NCBI GenBank assembly: GCA_002162675.1
Contig: MAAE01000007.1
Span: 1-64,000, forward strand
Source: Colwellia sp. 39_35_sub15_T18
GTDB lineage: Bacteria > Pseudomonadota > Gammaproteobacteria > Enterobacterales > Alteromonadaceae
Reading direction: 5' to 3'
DNA: 64,000 nucleotides
Each line of letters begins with the position of its first letter. Within the stretch, counting starts at the first letter, position 1. Below the pieces are notes generated by a model that saw nothing but the letters and a program-made list of their open reading frames with translations, was not told where the DNA came from and made no database searches. The position numbers were made by a program, and so were the translations under genes. Positions 18,275-29,213 of the stretch are shown piece after piece.

Positions 18275-19759
18275 TTACTTGTTATCTTTATTATAGCCTT
18301 GGGTTGCTCTAGCCATTTTCTTCTGCTCGGTAAAAGTGAGCTTTTTCTTACCTGCAAACGGGTTAGAGGTTTCTCTAAACTGAATGCGAATAGGTGTACC
18401 CATTATTTTTAATGATTTACGGTAGTAGTTCATTAAATAGCGTTTGTATGACTGAGGTAGTTTTTTAGCTAAATTACCATGGATAACAATAATAGGTGGA
18501 TTATAACCACCCGCATGAGCATATTTAAGCTTAATACGACGACCATTATGCATAGGAGGTTGATGATCAAACGCTGCCATGTCCAATATTTTAGTCACCA
18601 TTGCGGTAGAAATACGTTTAGTGGCACTAATAAAGGCCTCTTCAACTGATTCATATAAATGGCCAACACCCGTGCCATGTAACGCTGAAATAAAGTGAAT
18701 TTTAGCAAAATCAATAAAACCTAAACGTCTGTCCATCTCGGTTTTAATTCTATCTTTAGCATGCTCTTCTAATCCATCCCATTTATTAACCGCTAACACC
18801 AGTGAACGGCCAGATTCTAAAATAAAGCCGAGTAAGCTTAAATCTTGATCACTGATACCTTCACGCGCATCAATTAATAATAAACAGACATTGGAGTCTT
18901 CAATAGCGCGCAATGTTTTGATCACTGAAAACTTTTCTACTACATCGGTAACATTTTTACGACGACGAATACCAGCAGTATCAATTAATGTATACGAGCG
19001 ACCATTATGTTCCATAGGAATATAAACACTATCGCGAGTTGTGCCGGGTGCATCAAAAACAACGACACGTTCTTCACCTAGTATACGGTTAGTAAGCGTT
19101 GACTTACCTACATTCGGTTTACCGATAATAGCCAGCTTAATGGTATCGTTTTCTTTTGGTGCTTCTTCAATTTGTTTCTCAAGCTCTGCTTCGCTAAGTT
19201 CGCGTTCATAGTCACCATCAAACTCACCTTCTTCTGCATCAACCACTTTAGGTTGACTCAGCGCTTCAATATGAGGAGTAAGCGCTAAGGTGAGTAATTG
19301 TGTCACACCACGACCATGGGCTGCGGCTATTTTATGAACTTCTTCACCAAGACTTAAGGCATAAAATTCAGCGACCGCCGAATCAGCATCTATACCATCA
19401 ACCTTATTAGCGACGAGAAATATTCTTTTGTCTTGTTTACGTAAATAATCAGCAATACCATAATCGGCTGACGTTAAACCATCACGGGCATCGACTAAAA
19501 ACAATACGGCATCAGCCTCAGCAATAGCCGTCAACGATTGTTCAGCCATTAATAAGTCAATGCCTTCTTCATCACCATTAATACCACCAGTATCAATGAC
19601 AATAAAGGGGTGTTCTTCAACCTCTGCTTGGCCATATTGGCGATCGCGTGTTAAGCCGGGGTAATCCGCAACTAAAGCATCTCTAGAGCGGGTTAAACGA
19701 TTAAATAACGTTGATTTACCAACGTTTGGGCGGCCAACTAAGGCAACGACAGGAAGCAT
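18275..19759 (-). CDS. der: Ribosome biogenesis GTPase Der (EngA)
   Basis: Der is an essential GTPase with two tandem G domains that assists 50S subunit maturation. It has 494 residues (E. coli 490). The first G domain has [18 protein letters not shown] and NKVDG; the second starts near residue 210 with [35 protein letters not shown] and NKWDG. A KH-like domain closes the protein ([40 protein letters not shown]). An acidic linker separates the G domains. GAGG lies 5 nt before the ATG. It follows bamB on the same strand, but a terminator hairpin lies upstream at 19795, so some independent expression is likely. Confidence 0.98.
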   Translation of the reverse strand: MLPVVALVGRPNVGKSTLFNRLTRSRDALVADYPGLTRDRQYGQAEVEEHPFIVIDTGGINGDEEGIDLLMAEQSLTAIAEADAVLFLVDARDGLTSADYGIADYLRKQDKRIFLVANKVDGIDADSAVAEFYALSLGEEVHKIAAAHGRGVTQLLTLALTPHIEALSQPKVVDAEEGEFDGDYERELSEAELEKQIEEAPKENDTIKLAIIGKPNVGKSTLTNRILGEERVVVFDAPGTTRDSVYIPMEHNGRSYTLIDTAGIRRRKNVTDVVEKFSVIKTLRAIEDSNVCLLLIDAREGISDQDLSLLGFILESGRSLVLAVNKWDGLEEHAKDRIKTEMDRRLGFIDFAKIHFISALHGTGVGHLYESVEEAFISATKRISTAMVTKILDMAAFDHQPPMHNGRRIKLKYAHAGGYNPPIIVIHGNLAKKLPQSYKRYLMNYYRKSLKIMGTPIRIQFRETSNPFAGKKKLTFTEQKKMARATQGYNKDNK

Positions 19760-19794
19760 GAAAACCTCAAAAAAACTTCATTTTAAAATAAGTA

Positions 19795-19825
19795 ACGGCC
19801 CCAAATGCAAAAGCATTGGGGCCGT
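19795..19825 (-). terminator. Hairpin terminator between bamB and der
   Basis: ACGGCCCCAAATGC and GCATTGGGGCCGT pair around AAAA with one bulged base, giving a very strong GC-rich stem. The minus-strand sequence after it is TTACTTATTTTAAA, a poor U tract, so it may attenuate rather than end bamB transcription. Confidence 0.6.
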
Positions 19826-19915
19826 ATGTACATGTAGCGAAATAGGATAATTATTATTGCATTATCTAATACACTGCACCTAGCAGCGTAAGTCTCGCCT
19901 ACTAAAAGCTTAAGC

Positions 19916-21184
19916 TTATTGCTCCGCTTTTATAATCTCAGGTATTTCAATGGCCTGTAAATCACCATCGCGTGATTGGCTATATAAAACATTATCAACA
20001 ACCGTTGGTGTGGCATGAATACCACTGCCATCAACGTCATGTCGAGCGACAATTTCACCGGTTTCTTGATCTAACCAGTGTAAATAACCTTCAAAATCAC
20101 CAACAACCACATAGCCAGCCATAACGGCAGGCCCGGTAACACCGCGGTTGGTTAACGCCAAATTACTCCAACGTTCAATACCGTTAACTCTGTCTATAGC
20201 ATAGACATGACCACGTAAATTAGTTAAGAAAATAGTATTGCGATAAATAGATATTTGACGATACGAAGAGTATTGACGTTTCCATAAAACTCGACCGCTT
20301 TTTAATTCCACCGCGGCTAAATTGCCACGTGAAGATATCACATAAATTTTATCACCAAAGACTACTGGGGCAGAATCAACATCAATCACTCGTTCGAGTT
20401 CAGTTGACCCCGTTGGCTCACCTATTTCTGTTGACCAGCCTTCTTGTCCTTTCTCTAGCAAGTAAACATTAAGACTGCCCTTGCCCGTGCCAACAAGTAC
20501 ACCACCGGATGCAATAACGGGAGCACTAATGCCACGTAACGTTAACGCAGGTACATCTTGCTCAATCTTCCAGATCTCTTCACCATTATCAGCATTAATG
20601 CCTTTCATGATACCTGAAGCGGTATTCACCACAACAACGCCAGCATCAATCGCTGGCGCATTGATCACTTCGCCCTTAATATTACTTTGCCAAACGAGTT
20701 CACCGGTTTCTGCATCTAAGGCGTAAATTTTACCATTTTCACTGCCAATAAAAATCTTATTGAGGCCGGCAACAGGACCACCCGCCAGTAAAGCTGGTAA
20801 TCTACTATCCCAAAAACTTCGTTCACCTTTAACATCGTTTAAATCAGCCTGCCATACTTGCTCACCGGTTTTTTCATCAAAGGCGATAACATCGCCGGCA
20901 CGGCTAGCGCTATAAACCTTATTGTAGGCAACAATAGGCTTTAAACGTGAAAAATAATTTTCACTGCCATCACCTACGCTTTCGTCCCACAACACCTTAG
21001 GTTCAAACTTTTCGGTGATATCAGTTAACTCAGCAACCAAATCAGCAGTATTTTCTTCTTCATCGGTTGAAGAACAGCTAAATAACACACCAGAAAGCAA
21101 AAATACCGCTAATAATTTTTGCTGCTTCTTTAACAAGTCAATGGTAGTGCTTTTATTGGCAAGTATTTTCTTAGAAAAAGTCAT
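19916..21184 (-). CDS. bamB: Outer membrane assembly lipoprotein BamB
   Basis: BamB is the beta-propeller lipoprotein of the BAM complex that folds outer membrane proteins. The 422-residue protein has an unusually long N-terminus, with the hydrophobic stretch LLAVFLLSGVLFSC giving a lipobox (LFSC) near Cys37; the E. coli signal is shorter. PQQ-like blades repeat through the chain (YALDAETGELVWQSNIKGEV, LKSGRVLWKRQY, DQETGEIVARHDVDGSGIHA). AAGG is 7 nt before the ATG. It starts 9 bp after the yfgM stop, in the conserved hisS-yfgM-bamB-der order. Confidence 0.96.
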   Translation of the reverse strand: MTFSKKILANKSTTIDLLKKQQKLLAVFLLSGVLFSCSSTDEEENTADLVAELTDITEKFEPKVLWDESVGDGSENYFSRLKPIVAYNKVYSASRAGDVIAFDEKTGEQVWQADLNDVKGERSFWDSRLPALLAGGPVAGLNKIFIGSENGKIYALDAETGELVWQSNIKGEVINAPAIDAGVVVVNTASGIMKGINADNGEEIWKIEQDVPALTLRGISAPVIASGGVLVGTGKGSLNVYLLEKGQEGWSTEIGEPTGSTELERVIDVDSAPVVFGDKIYVISSRGNLAAVELKSGRVLWKRQYSSYRQISIYRNTIFLTNLRGHVYAIDRVNGIERWSNLALTNRGVTGPAVMAGYVVVGDFEGYLHWLDQETGEIVARHDVDGSGIHATPTVVDNVLYSQSRDGDLQAIEIPEIIKAEQ

Positions 21185-21193
21185 TAAATAACC

Positions 21194-21859
21194 TTACTTA
21201 GCCGCTAGTTCAGCAGGTAATGTTGCAGGTAAACTAACTAGGGTAGCTAAATCGTCTAACTTCATTTGTAACGTCGGGCTACTGGCTAAACCATCAGCAG
21301 CAATAGCAGCCAAATAAGCATTGCGGGCTAATTCTTTTTTGCCTTGCAATAAATAAGTATCGCCTTTAGTTTCTTCAACCGCCGCAGTGAAAGATACGGG
21401 TAAAGGCTTAGCTAACGTTGCTAAAGCTTGCTCATATTCTTCTAACTGAACTTGCACACGCGCTAAACGTAAACTTGCTATACCTGCGATACCATCACTG
21501 GGGGCACTAGCAATAGCAGCGTTCAATTGTGTTTTTACCTCTGACCAGTTTTTTTCTGCCGCAGCATCTTTAGCTAATGCTAAAGCCGTAAGTGATACGT
21601 AGCTAGTTTGGCCATTGTCATTAATAAATTTCGCCGCATTTTCATTAAAAGCGGCTTTATCTTTTGCAGCGCTTTCTATTAGAGTTTGATAACTGTCGGA
21701 AACGGTTAACTCATTTTCTAATTTATTATCTTGGTATGCATTAAAACCAATAAAACCGGCAAAACCTAAAACAATGCCAGCAATAATAGTATTGCCATTT
21801 TCTTGCCAATAACTTTTAAGCGCTTCTACTTGTTGTTCTTCTGTTTGATAAATTTCCAC
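21194..21859 (-). CDS. yfgM: YfgM family tetratricopeptide protein
   Basis: YfgM is an inner membrane protein with a periplasmic TPR domain that associates with SecYEG and the chaperone PpiD. The 221-residue protein starts with the family motif EEQQVEALKSYWQENGNTII, then one membrane helix (AGIVLGFAGFIGFNAY, residues 24-40), then TPR-like helices (AIASAPSDGIAGIASLRLAR, then VQLEEYEQALATL). It lies between hisS (14 bp upstream) and bamB (9 bp downstream), the standard gammaproteobacterial order. Confidence 0.93.
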   Translation of the reverse strand: MEIYQTEEQQVEALKSYWQENGNTIIAGIVLGFAGFIGFNAYQDNKLENELTVSDSYQTLIESAAKDKAAFNENAAKFINDNGQTSYVSLTALALAKDAAAEKNWSEVKTQLNAAIASAPSDGIAGIASLRLARVQVQLEEYEQALATLAKPLPVSFTAAVEETKGDTYLLQGKKELARNAYLAAIAADGLASSPTLQMKLDDLATLVSLPATLPAELAAK

Positions 21860-21873
21860 TTCTTCACCTTCAA

Positions 21874-23157
21874 CTAAAAGTCTTCAATTAATGCCGTTAA
21901 CAAACTTGGAATTTGCTCAAATGCCAAGTTTTGTTGTTCTTGCTGTCCACGTAAATATTTAACCATAACTTGTTGTTCAACAATTTCGTTATCGCCTAAT
22001 ATCAACGCAATTTGCGCGCCTGATTTGTCGGCACGTTTCAATTGTTTTTTCATATTGCCGCCACCGCAGTGACATTGCAAACGAATGTTAGGTACTTGAT
22101 CTCGCCATTGCTCAGCTAAAGCGTTAGCCGTAATTTGCGCATCATCACCTAAGATAACCACGTAAGCATCCACTTGTGCACGTACATTGGTTACTTTGTC
22201 TAGTTCGGTTAGCATCAACACTAAACGCTCAATACCTAAAGCAAAGCCAAAGGCAGGTGTTGCTTTACCGCCTAGTTGCTCTACTAGACCATCATAACGA
22301 CCACCAGCACAAACTGTGCCTTGTGCGCCTAAACTTGTTGTTACCCATTCAAATACGGTGCGATTATAATAATCTAAACCGCGTACTAAACGGTCATTAA
22401 GCACATATTTCACCCCTGCAGCATCTAAGCGTGCACATAAACTATCAAAATGTTGTTGGCTTTCTTCACCAAAATAATCAGATAATTTAGGGGCACCAAC
22501 TAACGCTTCTTGCACTTGCGGGTTTTTACTGTCTAAAACACGCAATGGATTAGTATGCATGCGGCGTTTAGAGTCTTCGTCTAATAATTCTTCACGTGCC
22601 GTTAAAAATTCAACTAAAGCATCACGATAATTTGCCCGTTCTTCGTTCGACCCTAACGAGTTCAACTCTAGTGTGACAAATTCATTGATGCCAAGTTCCC
22701 GCCATAAGCGATAAGTCAGTAAAATAACTTCAGCATCAATATCAGGTGTTGCTATTCCAAAGGCTTCTAGGCCAAATTGATGGAATTGACGATAACGACC
22801 TTTTTGTGGTCTTTCATGGCGAAACATCGGCCCCATATACCAAAGGCGTTGCTCTTGGTTATATAAAAGTCCATGTTGATTACCCGCACGTACACAACTT
22901 GCCGTGCCTTCTGGGCGCAATGTTAGGCTGTCGCCATTGCGATCATCAAAACTGTACATCTCTTTTTCAACTATATCGGTTACTTCACCAATAGAGCGTT
23001 TAAAGAGCGCCGTTGATTCAACAATCGGCATACGAATTTCAGCAAAGCCATAGTTGCTGGCGACGCGGCGCAGCACTGCCTCTACCATTTGCCAAACGTT
23101 AGTTTCACTGGGCAGACAGTCATTCATGCCACGGATTGCTTGTATTGCTTTTGCCAC
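21874..23157 (-). CDS. hisS: Histidine-tRNA ligase
   Basis: A class II aminoacyl-tRNA synthetase charging tRNA-His; 427 residues (E. coli 424). It starts at a GTG ([18 protein letters not shown]), preceded by GAGAGAAA, which matches the usual [12 protein letters not shown] start. Motif 2 is [20 protein letters not shown] (near 110), the histidine-binding loop is [15 protein letters not shown] (near 258), and motif 3 is [10 protein letters not shown]. The C-terminal anticodon-binding domain follows. It is 132 bp downstream of ispG. Confidence 0.98.
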   Translation of the reverse strand: MAKAIQAIRGMNDCLPSETNVWQMVEAVLRRVASNYGFAEIRMPIVESTALFKRSIGEVTDIVEKEMYSFDDRNGDSLTLRPEGTASCVRAGNQHGLLYNQEQRLWYMGPMFRHERPQKGRYRQFHQFGLEAFGIATPDIDAEVILLTYRLWRELGINEFVTLELNSLGSNEERANYRDALVEFLTAREELLDEDSKRRMHTNPLRVLDSKNPQVQEALVGAPKLSDYFGEESQQHFDSLCARLDAAGVKYVLNDRLVRGLDYYNRTVFEWVTTSLGAQGTVCAGGRYDGLVEQLGGKATPAFGFALGIERLVLMLTELDKVTNVRAQVDAYVVILGDDAQITANALAEQWRDQVPNIRLQCHCGGGNMKKQLKRADKSGAQIALILGDNEIVEQQVMVKYLRGQQEQQNLAFEQIPSLLTALIEDF

Positions 23158-23289
23158 TTATTTATTTCTCTCTGTTACACTTTATTATTTGAATCTAGGT
23201 GTGTTAATTTCACGCAGCGCGCATTATAACGAATAACGCCCCATACTTAAATGGGAGAATAATTATGCTAAAAATAGCACCCTATATGA

Positions 23290-24420
23290 TTACTCTACGG
23301 ATTTAAAATCGATTTTATTTTTTTCATCTAATCGTTCATTTATCGCATGGGCTTTGGCACGAATACGCTGCTCAAGTTGATCCACTAAATTTTTATTATC
23401 AAAACGTTCCTTTTGACGGATACCATCGAGATAATAACCACTTTTTTTATTGCTGCCCGTTAAACCTAAATCTGACACCATAGCTTCGCCGGGACCATTG
23501 ACAATACAGCCAATAATTGACACATCCATTGGCGTCATAATATCTTCAATGCGCTGCTCTAGAGCATTCACGGTAGCGACCACATCAAACTCTTGACGAG
23601 AGCAACTTGGACAAGCAATTAAGTTAATGCCTCGGCTACGCAGTTTTAATGATTTTAAAATATCAAAACCCACTTTGATTTCTTCTATCGGGTCGGCAGC
23701 CAATGAAATACGTAAGGTATCACCAATGCCTTGCGATAATAACATGCCTAAACCAACCGATGATTTCACCGAGCCAGATCGTAAACCGCCCGCTTCGGTA
23801 ATACCAAGATGTAGTGGATTATCAATTTGTTTTGCCAGTAATTTATAAGATTCAACCGCCAGAAAAACATCAGAGGCTTTAACACTGACTTTAAATTGAT
23901 CAAAATTAAGCCTGTCAAGAATATCGACATGGCGCATCGCCGACTCAAGTAACGCTGCCGGTGTTGGTTCGGTATATTTTTCTTGAATATCTTTTTCTAA
24001 AGAACCACCGTTGACGCCAATACGAATAGGGATATTGTGGTCACGAGCACATTCCACCACGCTGCGCACTCTATCTTCTCTGCCGATATTACCCGGGTTA
24101 ATACGTAAACAATCAGCGCCATATTCGGCTACTTTTAAAGCGATACGATAATCAAAGTGAATATCAGTGACTAAGGGCACATCAACTTGTCGCTTGATTT
24201 CTCGAAATGCTTCAGCGGCATCCATGGTTGGCACGCTAACACGAACAATATCAGCACCAACCGCTTCTAAGGCTTTAATTTGTGCCACGGTGGCCGCAAC
24301 ATCTGTTGTTTGGGTGTTGGTCATCGATTGTACCGTAATGGGCGCATCGCCACCGACCGGAACATTACCAACCATAATTTGACGAGATTTACGGCGAATT
24401 ATTGGAGATTCTTTAAACAT
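23290..24420 (-). CDS. ispG: 4-hydroxy-3-methylbut-2-enyl diphosphate synthase
   Basis: IspG (GcpE) catalyses the penultimate step of the MEP isoprenoid pathway, reducing MEcPP to HMBPP with a [4Fe-4S] cluster. The 376-residue protein has the TIM barrel start ([20 protein letters not shown]) and the C-terminal cluster ligands CPSCSR and, 30 residues later, CIVNGPGEA, so all three cysteines are present. Its length agrees with E. coli (372). It lies 68 bp after rodZ on the same strand in the conserved rodZ-ispG-hisS order. The short gap contains a repeated TTCTTAATATA. Confidence 0.98.
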   Translation of the reverse strand: MFKESPIIRRKSRQIMVGNVPVGGDAPITVQSMTNTQTTDVAATVAQIKALEAVGADIVRVSVPTMDAAEAFREIKRQVDVPLVTDIHFDYRIALKVAEYGADCLRINPGNIGREDRVRSVVECARDHNIPIRIGVNGGSLEKDIQEKYTEPTPAALLESAMRHVDILDRLNFDQFKVSVKASDVFLAVESYKLLAKQIDNPLHLGITEAGGLRSGSVKSSVGLGMLLSQGIGDTLRISLAADPIEEIKVGFDILKSLKLRSRGINLIACPSCSRQEFDVVATVNALEQRIEDIMTPMDVSIIGCIVNGPGEAMVSDLGLTGSNKKSGYYLDGIRQKERFDNKNLVDQLEQRIRAKAHAINERLDEKNKIDFKSVE

Positions 24421-24488
24421 AATTAATTCTTAATATAGTTCATTCTTAATATAAAATAATTTTAAGGTTTAACTTAAGGTTTTAACAG

Positions 24489-25478
24489 CTAAGGCTGCAA
24501 AGGCAAGGTGAACTTGGCAATATTGCCAACATTAAAAGTCGATAGATCAACCGGCTGACCATCAAAGATAATTGTCGCTAATTCCGGTTTCCCTAAGGTC
24601 ACTTTTAACGGTGCTGTTCCTGAAACGGTCATGATATAACCTGATTTTTTTACGCCCCAAGCGACGCGTTCGCCCGTGGCATCATATATGTTCACCCAAC
24701 AATCACCCGAAAAGGTAAATACCGCTGTGCTTACCGCCAGTACTTGCGATATTTCTTCATCAATATTGGCTGTTACTCCTTGTACACTGCTGTCAACTTG
24801 CGCTTCGAGATCGCCTTCTTCCACATTCGTTGCTGGAATGGTCTCTACTACTGGCTGTGTTTCTCCAGGCAAAACAGTGGTTGCCAGCGCCACCTGATTG
24901 TCTGCTACCGTTTGTTTAACAGGCTCAACTTGTTGACTCACTTGACGATTAGCCTCTGTGACCAAATTCTCAGGACTGACAATGACTTGCTCAGCTACTG
25001 GCTTTACAATCGGTTTTGCTTCTTCAGTAACAACCGCCTCAGGCGCTTGCAGCCACCATAACACCATCAAACCAAATAAGATGGCGACAATTAAATAGCT
25101 AAGCCACATTAAACGGCTATGTTCGGCTTGTTTTTCAGTTAAATTCGAGAAACTTTGCATTTCACTGCGCTGCACTTTGGCAATATCAAGCATATCATAA
25201 GCACTAAGTACTTCATCGGTATCGACATTAACGAGTTTTGCATAACTGCGTAAATAACCCCGATTAAATGTTGCCGGTAGTTTTTGATTAAAAATATCTT
25301 GCTCAATATCAGCCACAACAGCGGCTTTGAAATTTAACTTATTGGCGATATCTTCAGTGCTTAGTGAGAGCTTGGTGCGCGCTTCTCTTAACATTTGGCC
25401 TGGGCCAACAACTATCATATCTTCACAAAGTTCATCTACTTGCTCACTGCTTTGCACAGCTGATACATCTTTATCCAT
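24489..25478 (-). CDS. rodZ: Cytoskeletal protein RodZ
   Basis: RodZ links MreB filaments to the inner membrane and shapes rod-form cells. The 329-residue protein has an N-terminal Xre-like helix-turn-helix (VGPGQMLREARTKLSLSTED, residues ~25-110), one membrane helix (LMWLSYLIVAILFGLMVLWW, near 125-145), a low-complexity periplasmic linker, and the C-terminal DUF4115 beta domain (FSGDCWVNIYDATGERVAWG). Its ATG lies inside the last codons of the pilW-like gene (8-bp overlap), so the two are translationally coupled. Confidence 0.95.
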   Translation of the reverse strand: MDKDVSAVQSSEQVDELCEDMIVVGPGQMLREARTKLSLSTEDIANKLNFKAAVVADIEQDIFNQKLPATFNRGYLRSYAKLVNVDTDEVLSAYDMLDIAKVQRSEMQSFSNLTEKQAEHSRLMWLSYLIVAILFGLMVLWWLQAPEAVVTEEAKPIVKPVAEQVIVSPENLVTEANRQVSQQVEPVKQTVADNQVALATTVLPGETQPVVETIPATNVEEGDLEAQVDSSVQGVTANIDEEISQVLAVSTAVFTFSGDCWVNIYDATGERVAWGVKKSGYIMTVSGTAPLKVTLGKPELATIIFDGQPVDLSTFNVGNIAKFTLPLQP

Positions 25479-27165
25479 TAACTTTAATCACCGCGGTAGG
25501 GTTTTCGACAAACAATTTATCATTAATACGAATTTTCTTTTTCGTTGAAAGCTGATTCCAACGGCGTAATGCTTTTATTTTAACGTTGTACTTCACCGAA
25601 ATACTGTACAAGGTATCTCCTTTAGTCACAATATGCACCACGGGTTCTTTTGTGTTTACTGCTTCGGCAGCCTTTTCACTTTCATTTGTAACGGCTTTAG
25701 TTGCTGCTTTCACTACAATCAAGCCAGTAATGATTTCAACAGGATCTTCAACGATTGCCTCTGGCTTTTTAGCAACATGAAAAAACTCTCTATCTTCTTG
25801 AGGAATAATTTTTTGAGCGGCATCAGTATCTACTTTAACTGACGTAAAAATTTCATTTTTATCTATTTTAGCGACAGCCACTTCTTCGGAGTCATTAGTG
25901 GTATTTGAAGTTGCCTTATTTGGCGCACTAAGGACAACAACACGCTTTTCACTAGCATTAGCTATGATTACATGACCAGAATTTGCTAAGGGTTTAGCCA
26001 TTGGCGCAGCAAGCACAGTAACATCATTTTCAGTGGCTAATTGTTCGGTTACGGGCGCCATAGAAAGTGCAGCATTGATGCTTTGTGTGCTAGCCAAAGT
26101 ATTGGCAGCGGCTAAAGTCACTGGTTTAGAAGGTGTAGCAATTTGCTTTGCGGGTATTTCACTGACCAAAACGGGGCTAGTTGATGATTGATGAGATAAT
26201 TCTTTTTGCTGAGATATTTTTTTAGCTGAAGTTTGCCTAGGTGATGCTTTTTTAGGCGACAACTTAACGACACGTTTTTTTGGTTTATTGCTGTGCTCGT
26301 GCACCTGCGTTAATTGATATCTTTTAGCGAGGTTATCGGCATCAATCAGCTCAAGTTCGTTTAATAAATATTGTTGAGCCTCCCATGACTGCGGATACAT
26401 TTTCACTAGCATAGCCGCGTAATTTTTTGCGGTGCGCCTTTGACCAAGCTTAAAGTACACTTTAAAGGCAAGAGCCAATGATTGCGGAGTAAAGCGACGA
26501 GTGACCTTTTCAAAACGTTGCGCAAAAGCTTTAGCTTGTTGATAGTCACCCATGGCATATTGCAAGCGTACCATTTGAAACACAGTTGAAGCACTGCTTG
26601 GACTATGCATAATAGCTTTATTTAAATAGTTTTTAGCTTTATCAAAGTTATCTTTTTGTAAAAAACATGAAGCTAAATTTTCATAACTTTTCGACACCAG
26701 AATATAACTTGGTACCGCAATAGCCTTTAAAAGATGCTCTTCTGCCGCATCTATTTGGTCTTGACGGCATAAATATACGCCATAGTTATTTAAGGTATCG
26801 GCATCTTCACTTTCGATCGATAAGGCTTTTTCATAAGACGCTATGGTTAATTTATCTTCGCCAACGGTTTCATAATAGTGAGCAAAGGCGGTATAGACTT
26901 GCACCATGTCAGGGGCGAATTTTTTTGCTTTTTCTAAGTTTTGCTTGGCTTGCGGCATATTGCCCATTTTCAAATAACCAAGACCTAAAGATATACGTGT
27001 TACCGCCATATCCTCTCTATTGGCTTGGTTTTGAACAACCGGTGTCTCACCGTCTTCAAAACTTTGCGTGACACAAGCAGAAAGCACAAAAGATAAAGCT
27101 AATGCAAGTACGGTGATAAATTGATTATTAACCAAAAAGCTGTCCCCTAAATGTACATAATTCAT
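25471..27165 (-). CDS. pilW: Type IV pilus pilotin-like TPR lipoprotein with C-terminal LysM
   Basis: The 564-residue protein begins like PilF/PilW, the outer membrane lipoprotein that assembles the PilQ secretin. A lipobox (LSAC) is followed by about six TPR units (LGYLKMGNMPQAKQNLEKAK, YGVYLCRQDQIDAAEEHLLK, NYLNKAIMHSPSSASTVFQM). Ordinary PilF/PilW stops near 250 residues. Here a ~230-residue Lys/Ser/Thr-rich linker follows, then a LysM domain (HIVTKGDTLYSISVKYNVKI), which binds peptidoglycan. A TTG at 27135 with AGGGGA 7 nt before it is a good alternative start. It overlaps rodZ and sits in the rlmN-pilW-rodZ order typical of the family. Confidence 0.88.
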   Translation of the reverse strand: MNYVHLGDSFLVNNQFITVLALALSFVLSACVTQSFEDGETPVVQNQANREDMAVTRISLGLGYLKMGNMPQAKQNLEKAKKFAPDMVQVYTAFAHYYETVGEDKLTIASYEKALSIESEDADTLNNYGVYLCRQDQIDAAEEHLLKAIAVPSYILVSKSYENLASCFLQKDNFDKAKNYLNKAIMHSPSSASTVFQMVRLQYAMGDYQQAKAFAQRFEKVTRRFTPQSLALAFKVYFKLGQRRTAKNYAAMLVKMYPQSWEAQQYLLNELELIDADNLAKRYQLTQVHEHSNKPKKRVVKLSPKKASPRQTSAKKISQQKELSHQSSTSPVLVSEIPAKQIATPSKPVTLAAANTLASTQSINAALSMAPVTEQLATENDVTVLAAPMAKPLANSGHVIIANASEKRVVVLSAPNKATSNTTNDSEEVAVAKIDKNEIFTSVKVDTDAAQKIIPQEDREFFHVAKKPEAIVEDPVEIITGLIVVKAATKAVTNESEKAAEAVNTKEPVVHIVTKGDTLYSISVKYNVKIKALRRWNQLSTKKKIRINDKLFVENPTAVIKVNG

Positions 27166-27201
27166 TTATGCTGATTTTCTTAAATAGGCAGGTATTTTCT
27201 C

Positions 27202-28410
27202 TCAGACTATTTTTACTGAAATTTCATCAGCTTTCATCTGTTTTCTTTCACTATTTGCTGATAATTGGTTATCTGATTGATAATCTGACTGCATTTTAGT
27301 TCGTTTCGTTCGATCTAAAACATCGCCAGCTAACTGACCACAAGCAGCATCAATGTCTTCACCACGAGGTCGTCGAGTAATAACAGTTAAACCATAACTT
27401 TGCAGTACTTTATCAAATCGATCCATACGAGAATTGCTCGGACGTTTATAGGGAGAGCCAGGATATGGGTTGAAAGGAATTAAGTTAATTTTACTGGGTA
27501 AGTCTTTTAGTACGTGTGCTAAAGCGTGTGCTTGCTCGGTAGAGTCATTAACATGATCTAACATGACATACTCAATTGTCGCTTGTTTGTTCGCTCTTGA
27601 GCCGTCTATATAACGCCCTGCCGCTGCGATAAACTCTTCTAATGGATACTTTTTATTAATGGGTACTAATTCATCTCGCAGCTTATTGTCTGGTGCATGG
27701 ATAGAAATAGCTAAAGCACAGTCAATTTTTTCTTTCAACATATCAAGCGCAGGTACTACACCTGAGGTACTTACCGTAACTCGGCGCTTAGACAAACCAT
27801 AACCTAAATCGTTAAGCATGGTATCAAGTGAGGGGATTAAATTTTTCATATTGAGCAACGGTTCGCCCATGCCCATCATGACAATATTAGTAATAGGACG
27901 TTTGCCGGTGATACGCGTTGCACCAATGTCGTTCGCTACACGCCATACTTGGCCAATGATTTCTGCCATTGACAAATTACGGTTAAAACCTTGTTGAGCC
28001 GTTGCGCAGAAAGTACATTCAAGGGCACAACCCACTTGTGATGAAACACATAAGGTGGCGCGATCATTTTCGGGGATCCACACGGTTTCAACTTCTTGAC
28101 CACCTTCTAAAAGCAAAGCGTACTTAATAGTGCCGTCTTTTGAAACTTGTTTTTTTGAGATTTCTGGTGCTTTAATTTCGCAATTTCGTTGTAGCTTTTC
28201 TCGCAACTTTTTATTCAAATTGGTCATTTGCTCAAAGTCTGAGTAACCAAAATGATAAATCCATTTCATTATTTGATCGGCTCTAAACGGCTTTTCACCG
28301 AGCTCAGCAAAGTATTCACGCATGCCTTGGTGGTCAAAATTCAATAAATTAATTTTGCCGCTTGCTCTAGCAACTTTTTTGACACTTTCTTCGGCGATCA
28401 CTTCGCTCAT
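27202..28410 (-). CDS. rlmN: Dual-specificity 23S rRNA/tRNA adenine C2-methyltransferase
   Basis: RlmN is a radical SAM enzyme that methylates A2503 of 23S rRNA and A37 of some tRNAs. The cluster motif [15 protein letters not shown] (CxxxCxxC form: ECTFCATA within [15 protein letters not shown]) is intact, as is the catalytic C-terminal cysteine in [11 protein letters not shown]. From ATG 28410 the protein has 402 residues (E. coli 384); a GTG 15 bases upstream is the alternative. The basic, polar tail ([20 protein letters not shown] onward) extends past the usual end. It lies between ndk and pilW in the conserved block. Confidence 0.97.
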   Translation of the reverse strand: MSEVIAEESVKKVARASGKINLLNFDHQGMREYFAELGEKPFRADQIMKWIYHFGYSDFEQMTNLNKKLREKLQRNCEIKAPEISKKQVSKDGTIKYALLLEGGQEVETVWIPENDRATLCVSSQVGCALECTFCATAQQGFNRNLSMAEIIGQVWRVANDIGATRITGKRPITNIVMMGMGEPLLNMKNLIPSLDTMLNDLGYGLSKRRVTVSTSGVVPALDMLKEKIDCALAISIHAPDNKLRDELVPINKKYPLEEFIAAAGRYIDGSRANKQATIEYVMLDHVNDSTEQAHALAHVLKDLPSKINLIPFNPYPGSPYKRPSNSRMDRFDKVLQSYGLTVITRRPRGEDIDAACGQLAGDVLDRTKRTKMQSDYQSDNQLSANSERKQMKADEISVKIV

Positions 28411-28516
28411 ACAACTAACTCTCACAATTTATACTGAAAATAACAGGAAAAACACAGGTGCGAATTGTACGCTTTTCGAGCGAATTTCGCAATTTTACCG
28501 TTAAGATAAAAACACA

Positions 28517-28550
28517 AAAGGATTTTACTGATTACTCAGTAAAATCCTTT
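28517..28550 (-). terminator. Terminator downstream of ndk
   Basis: AAAGGATTTTACTGA and TCAGTAAAATCCTTT form a perfect 15-bp stem with a 4-nt loop, followed on the minus strand by TGTGTTTTTATC. A second small hairpin (GTCAGA/TCTGAC, 28561-28578) lies between it and the ndk stop. It separates ndk from rlmN. Confidence 0.8.
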
Positions 28551-28626
28551 AATTTTGTAGGTCAGAATTAAGTCTGACAAATTAGCGCAATAAACTATTC
28601 TCTATGAATAAACTACGCTCTACAAA

Positions 28627-29058
28627 TTATCTAGTGCGTGAACAAATTTCGTCATCACTGAAGAAGTAAGCAATTTCACGTGCAGCAGATTCTAAAGCGT
28701 CTGAGCCGTGAGCCGCATTTTCGTCAATGCTTTCTGCAAGATCAGCACGGATTGTACCCGCTAATGCTTCAGCTGGGTTAGTAGCACCCATGATTTCACG
28801 GTTTTTAAGAACAGCATTTTCGCCTTCTAATACTTGCACCATTACCGGGCCAGAAGTCATGAATTCAACTAAAGCGCCGAAAAAAGGACGTTCGCTGTGT
28901 TCAGCATAAAAACCTTCAGCTTTTTCTTTGCTTAAGTGTAACATTTTAGATGCAACAATTTTAAGACCTGCAGTTTCAAAACGGTTGTAGATTTGACCAA
29001 TAACATTTTTTGCTACTGCATCAGGTTTTACGATAGAAAAAGTACGTTCGATAGCCAT
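28627..29058 (-). CDS. ndk: Nucleoside diphosphate kinase
   Basis: Ndk transfers the gamma phosphate from ATP to nucleoside diphosphates through a phosphohistidine. The 143 residues match E. coli length. The start is [20 protein letters not shown]. The nucleotide-binding region is [15 protein letters not shown], with RDLA-type residues replaced here by IRADLA. The active-site histidine is in [25 protein letters not shown] precedes the ATG. It has its own terminator (28517) although it stands next to rlmN. Confidence 0.98.
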   Translation of the reverse strand: MAIERTFSIVKPDAVAKNVIGQIYNRFETAGLKIVASKMLHLSKEKAEGFYAEHSERPFFGALVEFMTSGPVMVQVLEGENAVLKNREIMGATNPAEALAGTIRADLAESIDENAAHGSDALESAAREIAYFFSDDEICSRTR

Positions 29059-29213
29059 GATAAGCCCTCTTTAATATAGAACAAAAGTAAGATTAATAAT
29101 AATATGACAATGTCAAAATTGGCGCGATTATAGACGAATATTAGCCAAAAGACTAATACTATCCGAAAGGGGCAAACTCAGGGTGAACCTGCCTTTGTAG
29201 GGTATTGAAAATA

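Noticed and set aside
17827-18357. Open frames at 17827-18060 and 18145-18357
   Set aside because: They run through the MITE-like element or the der 3' end and show no protein-like features.
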